This document shows positions 26,272 through 34,773 of a DNA stretch of 64,000 nt, piece by piece. Within the stretch, counting starts at the first letter, position 1. Each line of letters starts with the position of its first letter. Origin of the DNA: Sphingobacterium thalpophilum (GTDB taxonomy: Bacteria; Bacteroidota; Bacteroidia; Sphingobacteriales; Sphingobacteriaceae); contig NZ_LR590484.1 of the NCBI RefSeq assembly GCF_901482695.1, forward strand, positions 2,914,001-2,978,000, in the 5' to 3' direction. Under the pieces are notes generated by a model. That model ran no database searches. It was given only the letters and a program-made list of their open reading frames with translations, and was not told the origin of the DNA. A program made the translations under genes and the position numbers.

Positions 26272-26859
26272 TCAAGAATTTCGGTTGGGCTTTAATATCT
26301 GTCTTTTTAAGCGGCTTAGGAATTCTTGCGTGACGCCGAGATAAGAAGCCAACTGCATATTGGATATACGCGGGTAGATCTTAGGATAGCGTTGGATAAA
26401 GTCCAGATAGCGCTCCTGTGCCGTAAAACCGATGCTGGAAATGATTCGGTGCTGAGCAGCGACTTGTGCGCGCTGGGCCATAATCCGGGAAAGCTTTTCG
26501 AAGATCGGGTGGTCCTCATAAAGCTTGTCTTTATCCTGTTTAGAAAGGGTGAGCACGACTGAGTCTTCCAGGGCCTGAATATTCTGCAATGCCGGCTCCT
26601 GATAATTGAAGCTGGCGATATCTCCGATCCACCAATCTTCGATGGCAAATTGTAGGATATGCTCTATACCGTCGGCAGTGACGTAGAATGATTTAAAGAG
26701 GCCGTTGACAACATAGGCTTCATGATGGCAGATTTCGCCTGCGCGTAGAAAGTATTCCTTTTTCTTGAACGTTCTGACCTGATAACGGGAAATGATATCA
26801 TTGAGCTCTTCTTCGCTAACTTTGATGCGCTGTTTTACAAATTCTTTGAATTGTTCCAT
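26272..26859 (-). CDS. Crp/Fnr-family transcriptional regulator
   Basis: A 195-residue Crp-like protein with an N-terminal cNMP-binding barrel (about 15-110; EYFLRAGEICHHEAYVVNG) and a C-terminal helix-turn-helix (about 150-190; NMQLASYLGVTQEFLSRLKRQIL). The start at 26859 (MEQFKEFVKQRIKVS) is chosen because it matches the usual family start; the frame is open for 26 further codons that look unrelated. It resembles the regulator at 11711-12286. It sits upstream of the yceI-like gene on the same strand and may control it. Confidence 0.86.
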   Translation of the reverse strand: MEQFKEFVKQRIKVSEEELNDIISRYQVRTFKKKEYFLRAGEICHHEAYVVNGLFKSFYVTADGIEHILQFAIEDWWIGDIASFNYQEPALQNIQALEDSVVLTLSKQDKDKLYEDHPIFEKLSRIMAQRAQVAAQHRIISSIGFTAQERYLDFIQRYPKIYPRISNMQLASYLGVTQEFLSRLKRQILKPNRNS

Positions 26860-27136
26860 AGACAGCGTAAAATACGAAATTTTGTTATGTGAAAGAAGAG
26901 TAAGCTTATTTTGACCAAAAGAACATCGTGGCATCACGAAAAATTTTGTTCAACGGACGGGGATAGTCTCCTACGGAGGCAACCGTATGGTTCGGATGTA
27001 GGATGGACAAACATTTTGGTGTAATATTTGACCGGAATGAAGAGAATTAAACTGAGTTTCATCAATAATTGGTATCTTTTGTTGAAAATTGATCGATTCA
27101 CCAGCTTTTCAAAGCTATCTAATAGTAAACATTCGC

Positions 27137-27685
27137 ATGAAATTTGTAGCACCGAATACACTTGAAAATGAAAAGGTCACCTTGAGATTGATTGGCCCCA
27201 AGGACTTTGACCGGCTTTATCAAGTTGCCCAAGACCCATTGATATGGGAGCAGCATCCCAATAAAGACCGCTGGAAGAAGGAGGTATTTCGTACTTTTTT
27301 TGAATCCGCTCTAGACAGCAAGGCTGCTTATCTCATATTGGACAAGGCGACGGGAGAATGTATTGGGAGCACGCGGTATTACGGGTTAAATGAGACCGAA
27401 AGATCCATCTTTGTCGGCTTCACGTTTTATGCCCGTGCTTATTGGGGAAGCGGAATCAACCCCCTGGTTAAAGAAATGATGTTTGATTTTGCTTTCAACT
27501 TTGTGGATACGATTTTGCTACATGTGGGTGCTGAAAATTATCGCTCGCAAAAGGCTGTGGAACGCCTCGGTGCCCACAGGGTCGCTGAGCGGATTGTGGC
27601 TTATGCCAACGAACCTGAACGGCGAAACGTTGAATATGCACTGCAGAAAAACACCTGGCTGCGGCGCAGACGGAATACAGATTAA
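27137..27685 (+). CDS. GNAT-family acetyltransferase
   Basis: A 182-residue GNAT protein of the RimJ/RimL-like group. The start MKFVAPNTLENEKVTLRLI is typical, with the acetyl-CoA-binding region TGECIGSTRYYG to AYWGSGINPLVKEMM and the late helix HVGAENYRSQKAVERLGA. Family members acetylate protein N-termini, amino acids or small molecules; the target here is unknown. ATG 27137 is preferred over a TTG at 27089. It converges with the DUF1634 gene; the two stop codons overlap by four bases. Confidence 0.86.
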   Translation: MKFVAPNTLENEKVTLRLIGPKDFDRLYQVAQDPLIWEQHPNKDRWKKEVFRTFFESALDSKAAYLILDKATGECIGSTRYYGLNETERSIFVGFTFYARAYWGSGINPLVKEMMFDFAFNFVDTILLHVGAENYRSQKAVERLGAHRVAERIVAYANEPERRNVEYALQKNTWLRRRRNTD

Positions 27686-28083
27686 CCTTTCACTCCACTA
27701 AGTATGCTCCCGATAATCACTGCCAGTACAATCAGCGTGATGATGATATAGAGCCGGTCCTTTTCGATGACAAAGCCGAACAGTGATCCGATAACCCGGA
27801 CGATAGGTGTGCAGATCAATAGGAGCACACCGAGTTGGATCAACTGTGGAACACTTCCCGCAAATGCACCGGTAAGGATACCTGTGATCGTTGTGTTGGC
27901 ATTGCTCTCGCCGATAAAATCCTTATAATCCGGCACCTGTTCCTGACCATGTACAATCAGATATAAAACACCGCTGATGACCAATAGGGATGAGGCTAGG
28001 ATAACGCCTGTCCGTAAGATCTGTCCAACCAGCAATGAGATATCTTTGTCGCCCCAATAATGTTTTGAAAATACCTGTTTCAT
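27682..28083 (-). CDS. DUF1634 membrane protein
   Basis: A 133-residue membrane protein with three hydrophobic segments (about 22-45, 73-95 and 108-128), matching DUF1634. LLVGQILRTGVILASSLLVI is the typical first helix. It follows the TauE/SafE gene by 114 bases on the same strand; DUF1634 proteins are commonly found beside TauE/SafE transporters and may act as an accessory subunit. That role is inferred from the recurring neighbourhood. Confidence 0.85.
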   Translation of the reverse strand: MKQVFSKHYWGDKDISLLVGQILRTGVILASSLLVISGVLYLIVHGQEQVPDYKDFIGESNANTTITGILTGAFAGSVPQLIQLGVLLLICTPIVRVIGSLFGFVIEKDRLYIIITLIVLAVIIGSILSGVKG

Positions 28084-28197
28084 CTCTTTGTTTTATTTTT
28101 TTATAGGTCATGAGTTTGTGAATACCTCTCTTTTTCCGGATTCGCGGTCTGTTCGGCTGACCGTATCGTATTGCATAAGTGGCACACTTCTGTGTGG

Positions 28198-29031
28198 TTA
28201 GAACTTTTGTTGAAATCCGTTGAAAATCATTTCCAGAGCAACCAGGGTGATGGCAATGGCAAAAATAATCCGTAGTGTTTTGGGATTCATTCGCTTCAGC
28301 AGCTTCGAACCGGTAATAGCTCCGCAGAGTACCCCGAGTATGACGGGAAAGGCAATGCCCGGGTCCATATATCCCCTTTGAAGATACACGACAGCGGATG
28401 CGGCAGCGGTGACTCCGATCATAAAGTTGCTCGTTGTCGTACTGACTTTGAACGGAATTTTCATCATACTGTCCATCGCAAGTACCTTAAGCGATCCCGA
28501 GCCTATACCCAACAGGCCGGAAAGAATACCCGCCACACCCATGAGTGAAAATCCGCCGACCACGTTTGTCAATTTGTAAGGAACCAGTTTACCACCGGCA
28601 GGATAGGTGCTGTTGAGTTTTAATTTTTCGGCTAAGGCCGAACCACCCGAAAGGGCGTGTTCATTTTTCTTGCGAACAGTCATAGCTGCCGAAAATATCA
28701 ATACCACACCGAAAATAATAGCGATGGTATTGGTCGGCATATAGATAGCGATAATAGCGCCAATCACGGCGCCCACTGTGGTTGCAATCTCCAGAAACAT
28801 CCCCAGACGAATATTGGTGATCCCCTCTTTGACGTAGGCTGTAGCGGCACCCGACGATGTGGCTATGGATGCCAGTAAGGCAGCTCCTATTGCGTAGCGG
28901 ATATCCACGTGGAAGAGAAGTGTCAGCAGCGGAATGACAACGACTCCTCCACCAAGGCCCGTCAGTGATCCCAAAAGTCCTGCGATAAAAGCACCTAAAA
29001 GGAGGATGAGTGTGAAGGTGAGAATAGTCAT
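28198..29031 (-). CDS. TauE/SafE-family anion exporter
   Basis: A 277-residue integral membrane protein with about eight helices. The first conserved half opens LLGAFIAGLLGSLTGLGGGV, and the second repeat carries GILSGLLGIGSGSLKVLAM, the twin motifs of the TauE/SafE family. The family moves sulfite, sulfoacetate or other organosulfur anions across the inner membrane. Which anion is moved here is unknown. It is the first gene of a likely pair with DUF1634. Confidence 0.92.
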   Translation of the reverse strand: MTILTFTLILLLGAFIAGLLGSLTGLGGGVVVIPLLTLLFHVDIRYAIGAALLASIATSSGAATAYVKEGITNIRLGMFLEIATTVGAVIGAIIAIYMPTNTIAIIFGVVLIFSAAMTVRKKNEHALSGGSALAEKLKLNSTYPAGGKLVPYKLTNVVGGFSLMGVAGILSGLLGIGSGSLKVLAMDSMMKIPFKVSTTTSNFMIGVTAAASAVVYLQRGYMDPGIAFPVILGVLCGAITGSKLLKRMNPKTLRIIFAIAITLVALEMIFNGFQQKF

Positions 29032-29302
29032 ATCTGTTTGTTTGTTGATCCAGGAGCAATGCTAGCCCGTGGAAGAAATTTGCTGTAAACTTACAGGCTT
29101 TTTGTTGTTTTCTGAAACTTTCAACAGGAATAGATACAAATGTTACATGCTGAATGCAGTTTGCGCGCCCTAAAGGTGCATCCTGCTATGTTTCGGGGAC
29201 TTGCTTGAGAAACTGAGTACGCTGTAACATAAGATTTACACGAAGAAATATGAAACAAAAAGAAATGTAAGTAGATTCAAATCGAAATTATAACTAAACA
29301 TT
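29032..29302. other. divergent spacer between tauE-like and plc genes
   Basis: The 271-base spacer should hold both promoters. No clear TAnnTTTG element, hairpin or small gene stands out. Confidence 0.5.
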
Positions 29303-31816
29303 ATGGAAAGCAGAAGAGAGTTTCTAAGAAAGACTTTGCTATTTTCAGGAGCCGCAGGTATCGCTAGTTTCATGCCCGCCTCCATCCAGAAAGCCTTTGC
29401 TATAAATCCGGAACCGGGGAGTAGTTTTCTGGATGCCGAGCATATCGTTATCCTGATGCAGGAGAATCGGTCTTTTGATCATACATTGGGTAGCCTGGCA
29501 GGGGTACGTGGTTTTAATGATCCGCGTTCGGTACGGTTGCCGAATGGTCTGCCAGTATGGTATCAGACCGACAGGGAGGGGAGGGTATTTGCCCCTTTCC
29601 GCTTGAATCTTAAAGAAAGTAAAGTGACTTGGATGGGGTCTCTTCCGCACAGCCGCGCGAGTCAGGTAGATGCCTTTAATCAGGGGCGATATGATCAGTG
29701 GCTGCCAGCCAAGCAGTCGGGAAATAAACAATATGCTGCGATGCCGCTTACTTTGGGTTATTTCACCAGGGAGGATCTGCCTTTCCACTATGCTCTCGCA
29801 GATGCTTTTACGGTATGTGACCAGAATTTTTGTTCGGGCATGACCAGCACGACCCCCAACCGTTCGTTTTTCTGGACGGGCAAGATCACCGAGATGAAAG
29901 ACGGGCTGCAGAAAGTCAATATCCGGAATGATGATTACAGCTATGGAAAAATGACTTGGGAGACCTTTCCGGAACTGCTTGAAAAGAACAGTATCAGCTG
30001 GCGTTTTTATCAGAACGAAACGAGTTGCGGGGGTGGTCTGACGGGCGAAGAGCGGGCATGGTTGTCGAATTTTGGCTGCAACCTGCTTGAGTTTTTCCAA
30101 GCTTATCAGGTGAAATTCAAGGATACCTATATCAGTAACCTCGAGGCACAGGTGCGTGATCTGCCCGGACAAATCGCTGCCTTGGAGGAACGTTCGCCCG
30201 AATCGGAGTCGCAGGCAGAAAAAATCCGTGCGGATATCCGGAAGAAAAGTGAGGTGCTCGGCCGAGCGGAAGCAGAGCTGAAATCGTATAATGCTGCAAA
30301 TTACGAAAAGCTGAGCGACTTCACTAAATCGCTAAATCAGCGGGCCTTTACGGTCAATAAGGGAGATAATAATTATCGTAAACTGGATACACTCGGATTT
30401 GGCGAAAAGGGTAAAAAGCGGACGCTGGAAGTACCTAAAGGAGATGTGCTCTATCAGTTTAGAAAGGATGTTGACAACGGTACACTGCCCGCAGTATCCT
30501 GGCTGGCCGGCCCTAAGAATTTTTCAGATCATCCCAGTGCTCCATGGTATGGTGCCTGGTATGTTTCGGAGGTGCTGGATATCCTCACAAAAAATCCAGA
30601 AGTATGGAAGAAAACAATCTTTATTATCACCTACGACGAGAATGATGGTTATTATGATCATGTGAAGCCTTTTGTGGTTCCTGACCTCAAAAAGGCAGAC
30701 ACGGGTGCCTGTTCAGCGGGGATTGATACGGAGGTCGAGATGGTACGTCTGACCAACGAACTCCAACAGGGAATTCCGAAGAAACAGGCTCGCGAGGCGG
30801 CGATTGGACTCGGGTTTCGCGTGCCAATGTATATTGTCTCGCCCTGGTCAAGGGGTGGCAAGGTGTGTTCACAGCTCTTTGACCACACTTCGACATTGCA
30901 GTTTCTCGAATCTTTTTTTAGCAACAAGTACAAAAAAGACCTCCGTCTGGAAAACATCAGTAGCTGGCGAAGGACGATCTGTGGCGATTTGACTGCTGCA
31001 TTCACTCCATTTACCGAGAAGGAAGAAAACCTTCCTTTCTTAAACCGGAATTCTTATATCGAAACCATTTACAATGCACAATTTAAGGGCAACCCCGCAG
31101 GTTTTGTTGAAATCGATGATCTCAATAAGGTAAAAAAAGAAGTATGGACGGCAAAATTCAACCGTGTGCAGGAATCCGGCATCCGTAAATCACCGACGTT
31201 GCCCTATGCGCACGATGCGGAGGCTTATGTAAGCAATGGAAAATTTAAGCTAATGATGCAGGTAGATACAGCAATCTTCGGCAAACGGACCAGCGGAGTG
31301 CCCTTTAATGTTTATAGCCCAAAAACGTACCGTGACAGCGAGGGGAGGACAGAGCGCTATCGGAACTGGAATTTCGCAGTCAGTGCAGGAGATCAGTTGC
31401 TTTACCAGTGGGATCTCAGCAGGTTTGAAGGTTCAGATTATGCTTTTGAGCTACATGGCCCAAATGGTTTTTACCGACGCTTTACAGGTCAAAAAAATGC
31501 GCCTGCTGTCTCAGCAGCCATCTCGCCGGAACTGAAGCCGCTGACTAAGACACCGACAGGCAAGTTGCGGCTTGTTGTTAGAAATCGGGAAAGCCAGCCG
31601 GTGAAAGTTGAAATTAAAAGCTTAAATTACCAAAACTATAAATCTATAATGGACATTGGGGCAGGCAAGGAGATTGTGCTGTCTTTGGACATTGCCACAC
31701 AGGGCAACTGGTATGATCTGTTGGTCATGGGGCAGGGGAGTGCCAACTTTGCCATACAGCTGGCAGGCAGACTCGAAACAGGTGTAGAGACTACAACAGA
31801 TCCCCTGCTCGCTTGA
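29303..31816 (+). CDS. Tat-exported phosphocholine-specific phospholipase C
   Basis: An 837-residue bacterial phospholipase C of the acid-phosphatase-like superfamily, phosphocholine-preferring type. The Tat signal is plain: SRREFLRKTLLFSGAAGIAS. The catalytic domain (about 45-610) has HIVILMQENRSFDH, DQNFCSGMTSTTPNR, TYDENDGYYDH and RVPMYIVSPWSRGG, which place the metal and Thr nucleophile region. Two C-terminal DUF756-type repeats follow (about 650-830). It hydrolyses phosphatidylcholine or sphingomyelin outside the cytoplasm, perhaps for phosphate or choline scavenging. It converges on bioB with seven bases between stops. Confidence 0.94.
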   Translation: MESRREFLRKTLLFSGAAGIASFMPASIQKAFAINPEPGSSFLDAEHIVILMQENRSFDHTLGSLAGVRGFNDPRSVRLPNGLPVWYQTDREGRVFAPFRLNLKESKVTWMGSLPHSRASQVDAFNQGRYDQWLPAKQSGNKQYAAMPLTLGYFTREDLPFHYALADAFTVCDQNFCSGMTSTTPNRSFFWTGKITEMKDGLQKVNIRNDDYSYGKMTWETFPELLEKNSISWRFYQNETSCGGGLTGEERAWLSNFGCNLLEFFQAYQVKFKDTYISNLEAQVRDLPGQIAALEERSPESESQAEKIRADIRKKSEVLGRAEAELKSYNAANYEKLSDFTKSLNQRAFTVNKGDNNYRKLDTLGFGEKGKKRTLEVPKGDVLYQFRKDVDNGTLPAVSWLAGPKNFSDHPSAPWYGAWYVSEVLDILTKNPEVWKKTIFIITYDENDGYYDHVKPFVVPDLKKADTGACSAGIDTEVEMVRLTNELQQGIPKKQAREAAIGLGFRVPMYIVSPWSRGGKVCSQLFDHTSTLQFLESFFSNKYKKDLRLENISSWRRTICGDLTAAFTPFTEKEENLPFLNRNSYIETIYNAQFKGNPAGFVEIDDLNKVKKEVWTAKFNRVQESGIRKSPTLPYAHDAEAYVSNGKFKLMMQVDTAIFGKRTSGVPFNVYSPKTYRDSEGRTERYRNWNFAVSAGDQLLYQWDLSRFEGSDYAFELHGPNGFYRRFTGQKNAPAVSAAISPELKPLTKTPTGKLRLVVRNRESQPVKVEIKSLNYQNYKSIMDIGAGKEIVLSLDIATQGNWYDLLVMGQGSANFAIQLAGRLETGVETTTDPLLA

Positions 31817-31823
31817 TGCTGTA

Positions 31824-32882
31824 TCAGGAGGGCTTCCGCTTACGGGGCGGACGTGACCATTTGGGCTTTTCGCCTTGTGCCTTAAAATGAGCATCGGCCG
31901 CTGCTACTGTTTTGGGCTGGCTTCGTTTTTCAAAAGCTTGCTGCGGGATCAACCCCAGTTCGCGAAACATTTGCATGTCTTCGCTGACATCGGGATTAGG
32001 CGTAGTCAGCAATTTGTCACCAGTAAATATGGAGTTGGCACCGGCAAAGAAACACAGGGCTTGTCCTTCGCGGCTCATGCCTGTACGTCCGGCAGATAAG
32101 CGTACCTGCGTTTGTGGTAATAAAATACGCGCCGTGGCGACCATGCGTACCATTTCCCAGATGGAAACCGTTTGTTGACTCTCCATTGGTGTACCTGCTA
32201 CCGGAACCAGGGCATTGATCGGTACCGACTCGGGCTGAGGGACCAGCGAAGCGAGGGTGAGCAGCATATCGGCGCGTTGGGCAACACTTTCACCCATGCC
32301 GATAATGCCCCCACTGCAGATCGTGATATTGGTTTTCCGGACATTATCGATTGTCTGCAGCCGGTCTGCATAACTTCTGGTCGTAATGATTTCCCCATAG
32401 TATTCGGCAGAAGAATCCAAATTATGATTGTACGCGTAGAGGCCAGCTTCTGAAAGTCTTTGTGCCTGATTTTCGGTGAGCATACCTAAGGTGCAGCATA
32501 CTTCCATGTCCATTTGGTTGAGTGTACGTACCATCTCCAGTACCTGGTCAAATTCGGGGCCGTCCTTGACGTTGCGCCAGGCGGCGCCCATACAGATACG
32601 TGAGCTGCCGTTGGCCTTAGCCGCCAATGCCTGAGCTTTGACCTGCTCCACGCTCATGAGGGCTTGAGCTTTCACGTCGGTGTGGTACCGTGCTGCCTGT
32701 GGACAATAAGCGCAGTCTTCCGGGCAACCTCCGGTTTTTATTGAAATCAATGTGGATACTTGTATTTTATTGGGATTATGATAAGTTCGATGGACTTCCG
32801 CAGCTTCATAGAGCAATTCCATGATCGGTTTGTTGTATAGTGCGACAACCTCCTTCTGTGTCCATTTTTTTGCTTCGCTCAT
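31824..32882 (-). CDS. bioB: biotin synthase
   Basis: A 352-residue radical SAM enzyme that inserts sulfur into dethiobiotin. The radical SAM cysteines are at 53, 57 and 60 ([10 protein letters not shown]). Other family residues occur in [12 protein letters not shown] and in the late [23 protein letters not shown] segment with the Arg and Asn ligands of the second cluster. The C-terminus is extended by a basic tail. No other bio genes lie in the window. It diverges from the MocR-like gene across 115 bases. Confidence 0.97.
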   Translation of the reverse strand: MSEAKKWTQKEVVALYNKPIMELLYEAAEVHRTYHNPNKIQVSTLISIKTGGCPEDCAYCPQAARYHTDVKAQALMSVEQVKAQALAAKANGSSRICMGAAWRNVKDGPEFDQVLEMVRTLNQMDMEVCCTLGMLTENQAQRLSEAGLYAYNHNLDSSAEYYGEIITTRSYADRLQTIDNVRKTNITICSGGIIGMGESVAQRADMLLTLASLVPQPESVPINALVPVAGTPMESQQTVSIWEMVRMVATARILLPQTQVRLSAGRTGMSREGQALCFFAGANSIFTGDKLLTTPNPDVSEDMQMFRELGLIPQQAFEKRSQPKTVAAADAHFKAQGEKPKWSRPPRKRKPS

Positions 32883-32945
32883 ATTCTTGTCATTAAATTA
32901 TATGCAGGCCATGGCTTCGGAGCCAGACGTAATTTGTGTGTCGGA

Positions 32946-32978
32946 ATTGCAAAGATTGGCGTTTAAATATTAACTTTG
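32946..32978 (+). promoter_or_regulatory. promoter of MocR-like gene
   Basis: TAACTTTG at 32971-32978 matches the Bacteroidetes -7 consensus TAnnTTTG exactly, with ATTG at 32946-32949 about 21 bases upstream as a -33 element. The ATG follows 20 bases later. A hairpin-forming TGGCT/AGCCA pair lies at 32912-32925 between the divergent genes. Confidence 0.6.
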
Positions 32979-32997
32979 GTAGTCCGAAATAAAGAAA

Positions 32998-34482
32998 ATG
33001 AGTAGTCCGGTTCATGTCCATTTCCATACGATCGTCAAGATCGACCGTCGCAAGGAAGATCCCGTTTATTTGCAGATTGTATACCAGTTTATCAACGCCG
33101 TAAAGCGCCATCTGCTGGAAGATGGAGACCTGTTGCCCGGGAGCAGGAAGATAGCGTCTGATCTGCAGGTGCATCGTAAGACCGTTGTTGCGGCGATAAA
33201 TGAACTGCACGAGCAGGGTTGGGTTAAGGTGCTGCCCAACATTGGTACTTTTGTGCAGAACCCCGAACAGACAGCTTCCCAAGGGGTGAAAGATGCATTC
33301 CGTCAGCCTCCGGAACGGGCTCCCTTCCATTTTCGGAAAGAACTGATTTTGGATACGCCACATCTGGAGGTTCCTGAAAACTATTATTTTACCGACGGAA
33401 CCCCTGATTACCGTATCATTGAAGCCGATGAGCTGGTCCGTTTCTATGCATCGATGATAAAAAGGAAACGGAAAACCGACCAGCTGCCGGAGACAGCTGA
33501 AGGAAATCTGTTTTTCAGGGATCAGCTGAGTTATTACCTCAACCTGACCCGAGGATTTCATATTTCCAGAAACTTTCTGCTGCCGATCGTCAGCAGGGAG
33601 CAGATCTTCTCGATTTTGACGCGTCTGTTGATCCGTATGGGGGATATTGTCCTCGTAGAGGACCTGAGCTATTTTTTGCCCAACATGATCTTTAGCCAGG
33701 CCGGCGCCAGACTAAAAACAGTTCCTGTAGATGCAGAGGGGATGGACATCGACTATATTGCTGCGCATTTCAGTCCTGGAGAGATCAGGTGCGTATATGT
33801 CAATACAAAGTGTCAGTATCCGACGACAGCTGCTCTTTCGGAGAAAAGGAAAGTACAGTTACTGCAGCTCGCCGAACACTACCAGTTTATTGTAATCGAG
33901 GATGATGCTGACTTTGAAACGGCACCTATAAGGGGGAAGGCAGAATCGTTGTTCAGGAAAAACGGAGGTGCAAGGGTACTGTATATCGGCTCTTTCGGAC
34001 ACTTTTTTGCTCCGGGCTTCCAGATGAACTTTCTGATCGCCCCGAAAGACCTTTTGGAAGAAGGAAAAAAGTATCTGAATATTTTTGGTAAACCCAATTT
34101 CATGCTGGAAAAAACTCTGGGAGAAATTATTCATCAGGGAGATATCTTCCGTTATCAGCGGAAATTCCAGAAGATCGTCGCCGAACGGAAAGAACGTTTT
34201 GCCCAGTTGCTGCATGCGTATTTTAAGCAGGAGCTTACGTTTGAGCCACCTGTATCGGGGCTGGCCTTCTGGATCCGCTTTAACCGCTCCTTTTCACTGA
34301 TGCGTCTGCAACAGCAAGCTAAAAAAAGAGGCCTTTTGCTACCCGGCGTCTGTCTCTATCAAAATAAGACAGTCACCGCCCTCAGGCTGGGATTTGCGCA
34401 TTTGGATGAACAAGATATGCCAGAGGCCGTCCGCTTATTGCATGAGGCTTATGTGCATGTCATAATGGAGAGCCCTATCTAA
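32998..34482 (+). CDS. MocR-like GntR/aminotransferase regulator lacking PLP lysine
   Basis: A 494-residue protein with a GntR winged helix (about 15-85; DPVYLQIVYQF, LLPGSRKIASDLQVHRKTV) fused to a fold-type I aminotransferase-like domain (about 115-490), the MocR layout. The PLP-site Asp is kept in IEDDADFE, but the segment normally reading TFSKT...LRLGY is SFGHFFAPGFQMNF: the Schiff-base Lys is His335 and the conserved Arg is Gln. It therefore cannot bind PLP as an internal aldimine. It diverges from bioB, so biotin genes are a possible target, by position only. Confidence 0.9.
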   Translation: MSSPVHVHFHTIVKIDRRKEDPVYLQIVYQFINAVKRHLLEDGDLLPGSRKIASDLQVHRKTVVAAINELHEQGWVKVLPNIGTFVQNPEQTASQGVKDAFRQPPERAPFHFRKELILDTPHLEVPENYYFTDGTPDYRIIEADELVRFYASMIKRKRKTDQLPETAEGNLFFRDQLSYYLNLTRGFHISRNFLLPIVSREQIFSILTRLLIRMGDIVLVEDLSYFLPNMIFSQAGARLKTVPVDAEGMDIDYIAAHFSPGEIRCVYVNTKCQYPTTAALSEKRKVQLLQLAEHYQFIVIEDDADFETAPIRGKAESLFRKNGGARVLYIGSFGHFFAPGFQMNFLIAPKDLLEEGKKYLNIFGKPNFMLEKTLGEIIHQGDIFRYQRKFQKIVAERKERFAQLLHAYFKQELTFEPPVSGLAFWIRFNRSFSLMRLQQQAKKRGLLLPGVCLYQNKTVTALRLGFAHLDEQDMPEAVRLLHEAYVHVIMESPI

Positions 34483-34518
34483 GGGGTACTAAAGGATTTG
34501 TATTTTGACGAAAAGGAA

Positions 34519-34545
34519 AAACCCGGCTAAGAATAGACCGGGCTT
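34519..34545 (-). terminator. terminator of the microprotein transcript
   Basis: On the minus strand AAGCCCGG pairs with CCGGGTTT (plus-strand arms 34538-34545 and 34519-34526, one G-T pair), followed by a T-rich stretch. It closes the transcript containing the 33-codon gene. Confidence 0.75.
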
Positions 34546-34590
34546 AGAGATTATATAAGGGGAATAATACTTGCTGAATTAAAAGAAGAC

Positions 34591-34692
34591 CTAGTCTTCC
34601 TCGATGACGATGTCATCACCATCCAGATCAAAACCTTCACCAAGAAAGGTATGCTCTAGTTCGAATAATTCTGAATCTTTAATCATATTCAT
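34591..34692 (-). CDS. 33-residue acidic microprotein
   Basis: A small gene of 33 codons plus TAG. It begins MNMIKDSELFELEHTFLGEG and ends GDDIVIEED; 12 residues are Asp or Glu against a single Lys, so it is strongly acidic. No Cys, no signal and no membrane segment are present, which argues against a toxin or lanthipeptide-type precursor. Support for a real gene comes from the perfect TAAATTTG -7 element at 34710-34717 just upstream, and the terminator just downstream. It lies 81 bases after the DUF3857 stop on the same strand, so it may also be the tail of the sigma-factor operon. Function unknown. Confidence 0.55.
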   Translation of the reverse strand: MNMIKDSELFELEHTFLGEGFDLDGDDIVIEED

Positions 34693-34709
34693 TCTCTTTT
34701 TTTGATATT

Positions 34710-34743
34710 CAAATTTATTCCGCTTATTTAAGCTTATCATCAA
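34710..34743 (-). promoter_or_regulatory. promoter of the microprotein gene
   Basis: On the minus strand TAAATTTG (34717-34710) fits TAnnTTTG exactly; TTG at 34743-34741 could be the -33 element, though the 23-base spacing is slightly long. The ATG lies 17 bases downstream. Confidence 0.5.
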
Positions 34744-34773
34744 GATAATATGAACTTTGTGTTAAAGTCTGCT

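Noticed and set aside
29345..30172. 275-codon minus-strand frame opposite phospholipase C
   Set aside because: The plus strand carries the Tat signal and catalytic motifs of the phospholipase throughout; the antisense frame is a by-product of its codon use.
34591..34692. RiPP or bacteriocin precursor
   Set aside because: The 33-residue product has no Cys, no Gly-Gly cleavage site and no core-like segment, and there are no modification or export genes nearby.
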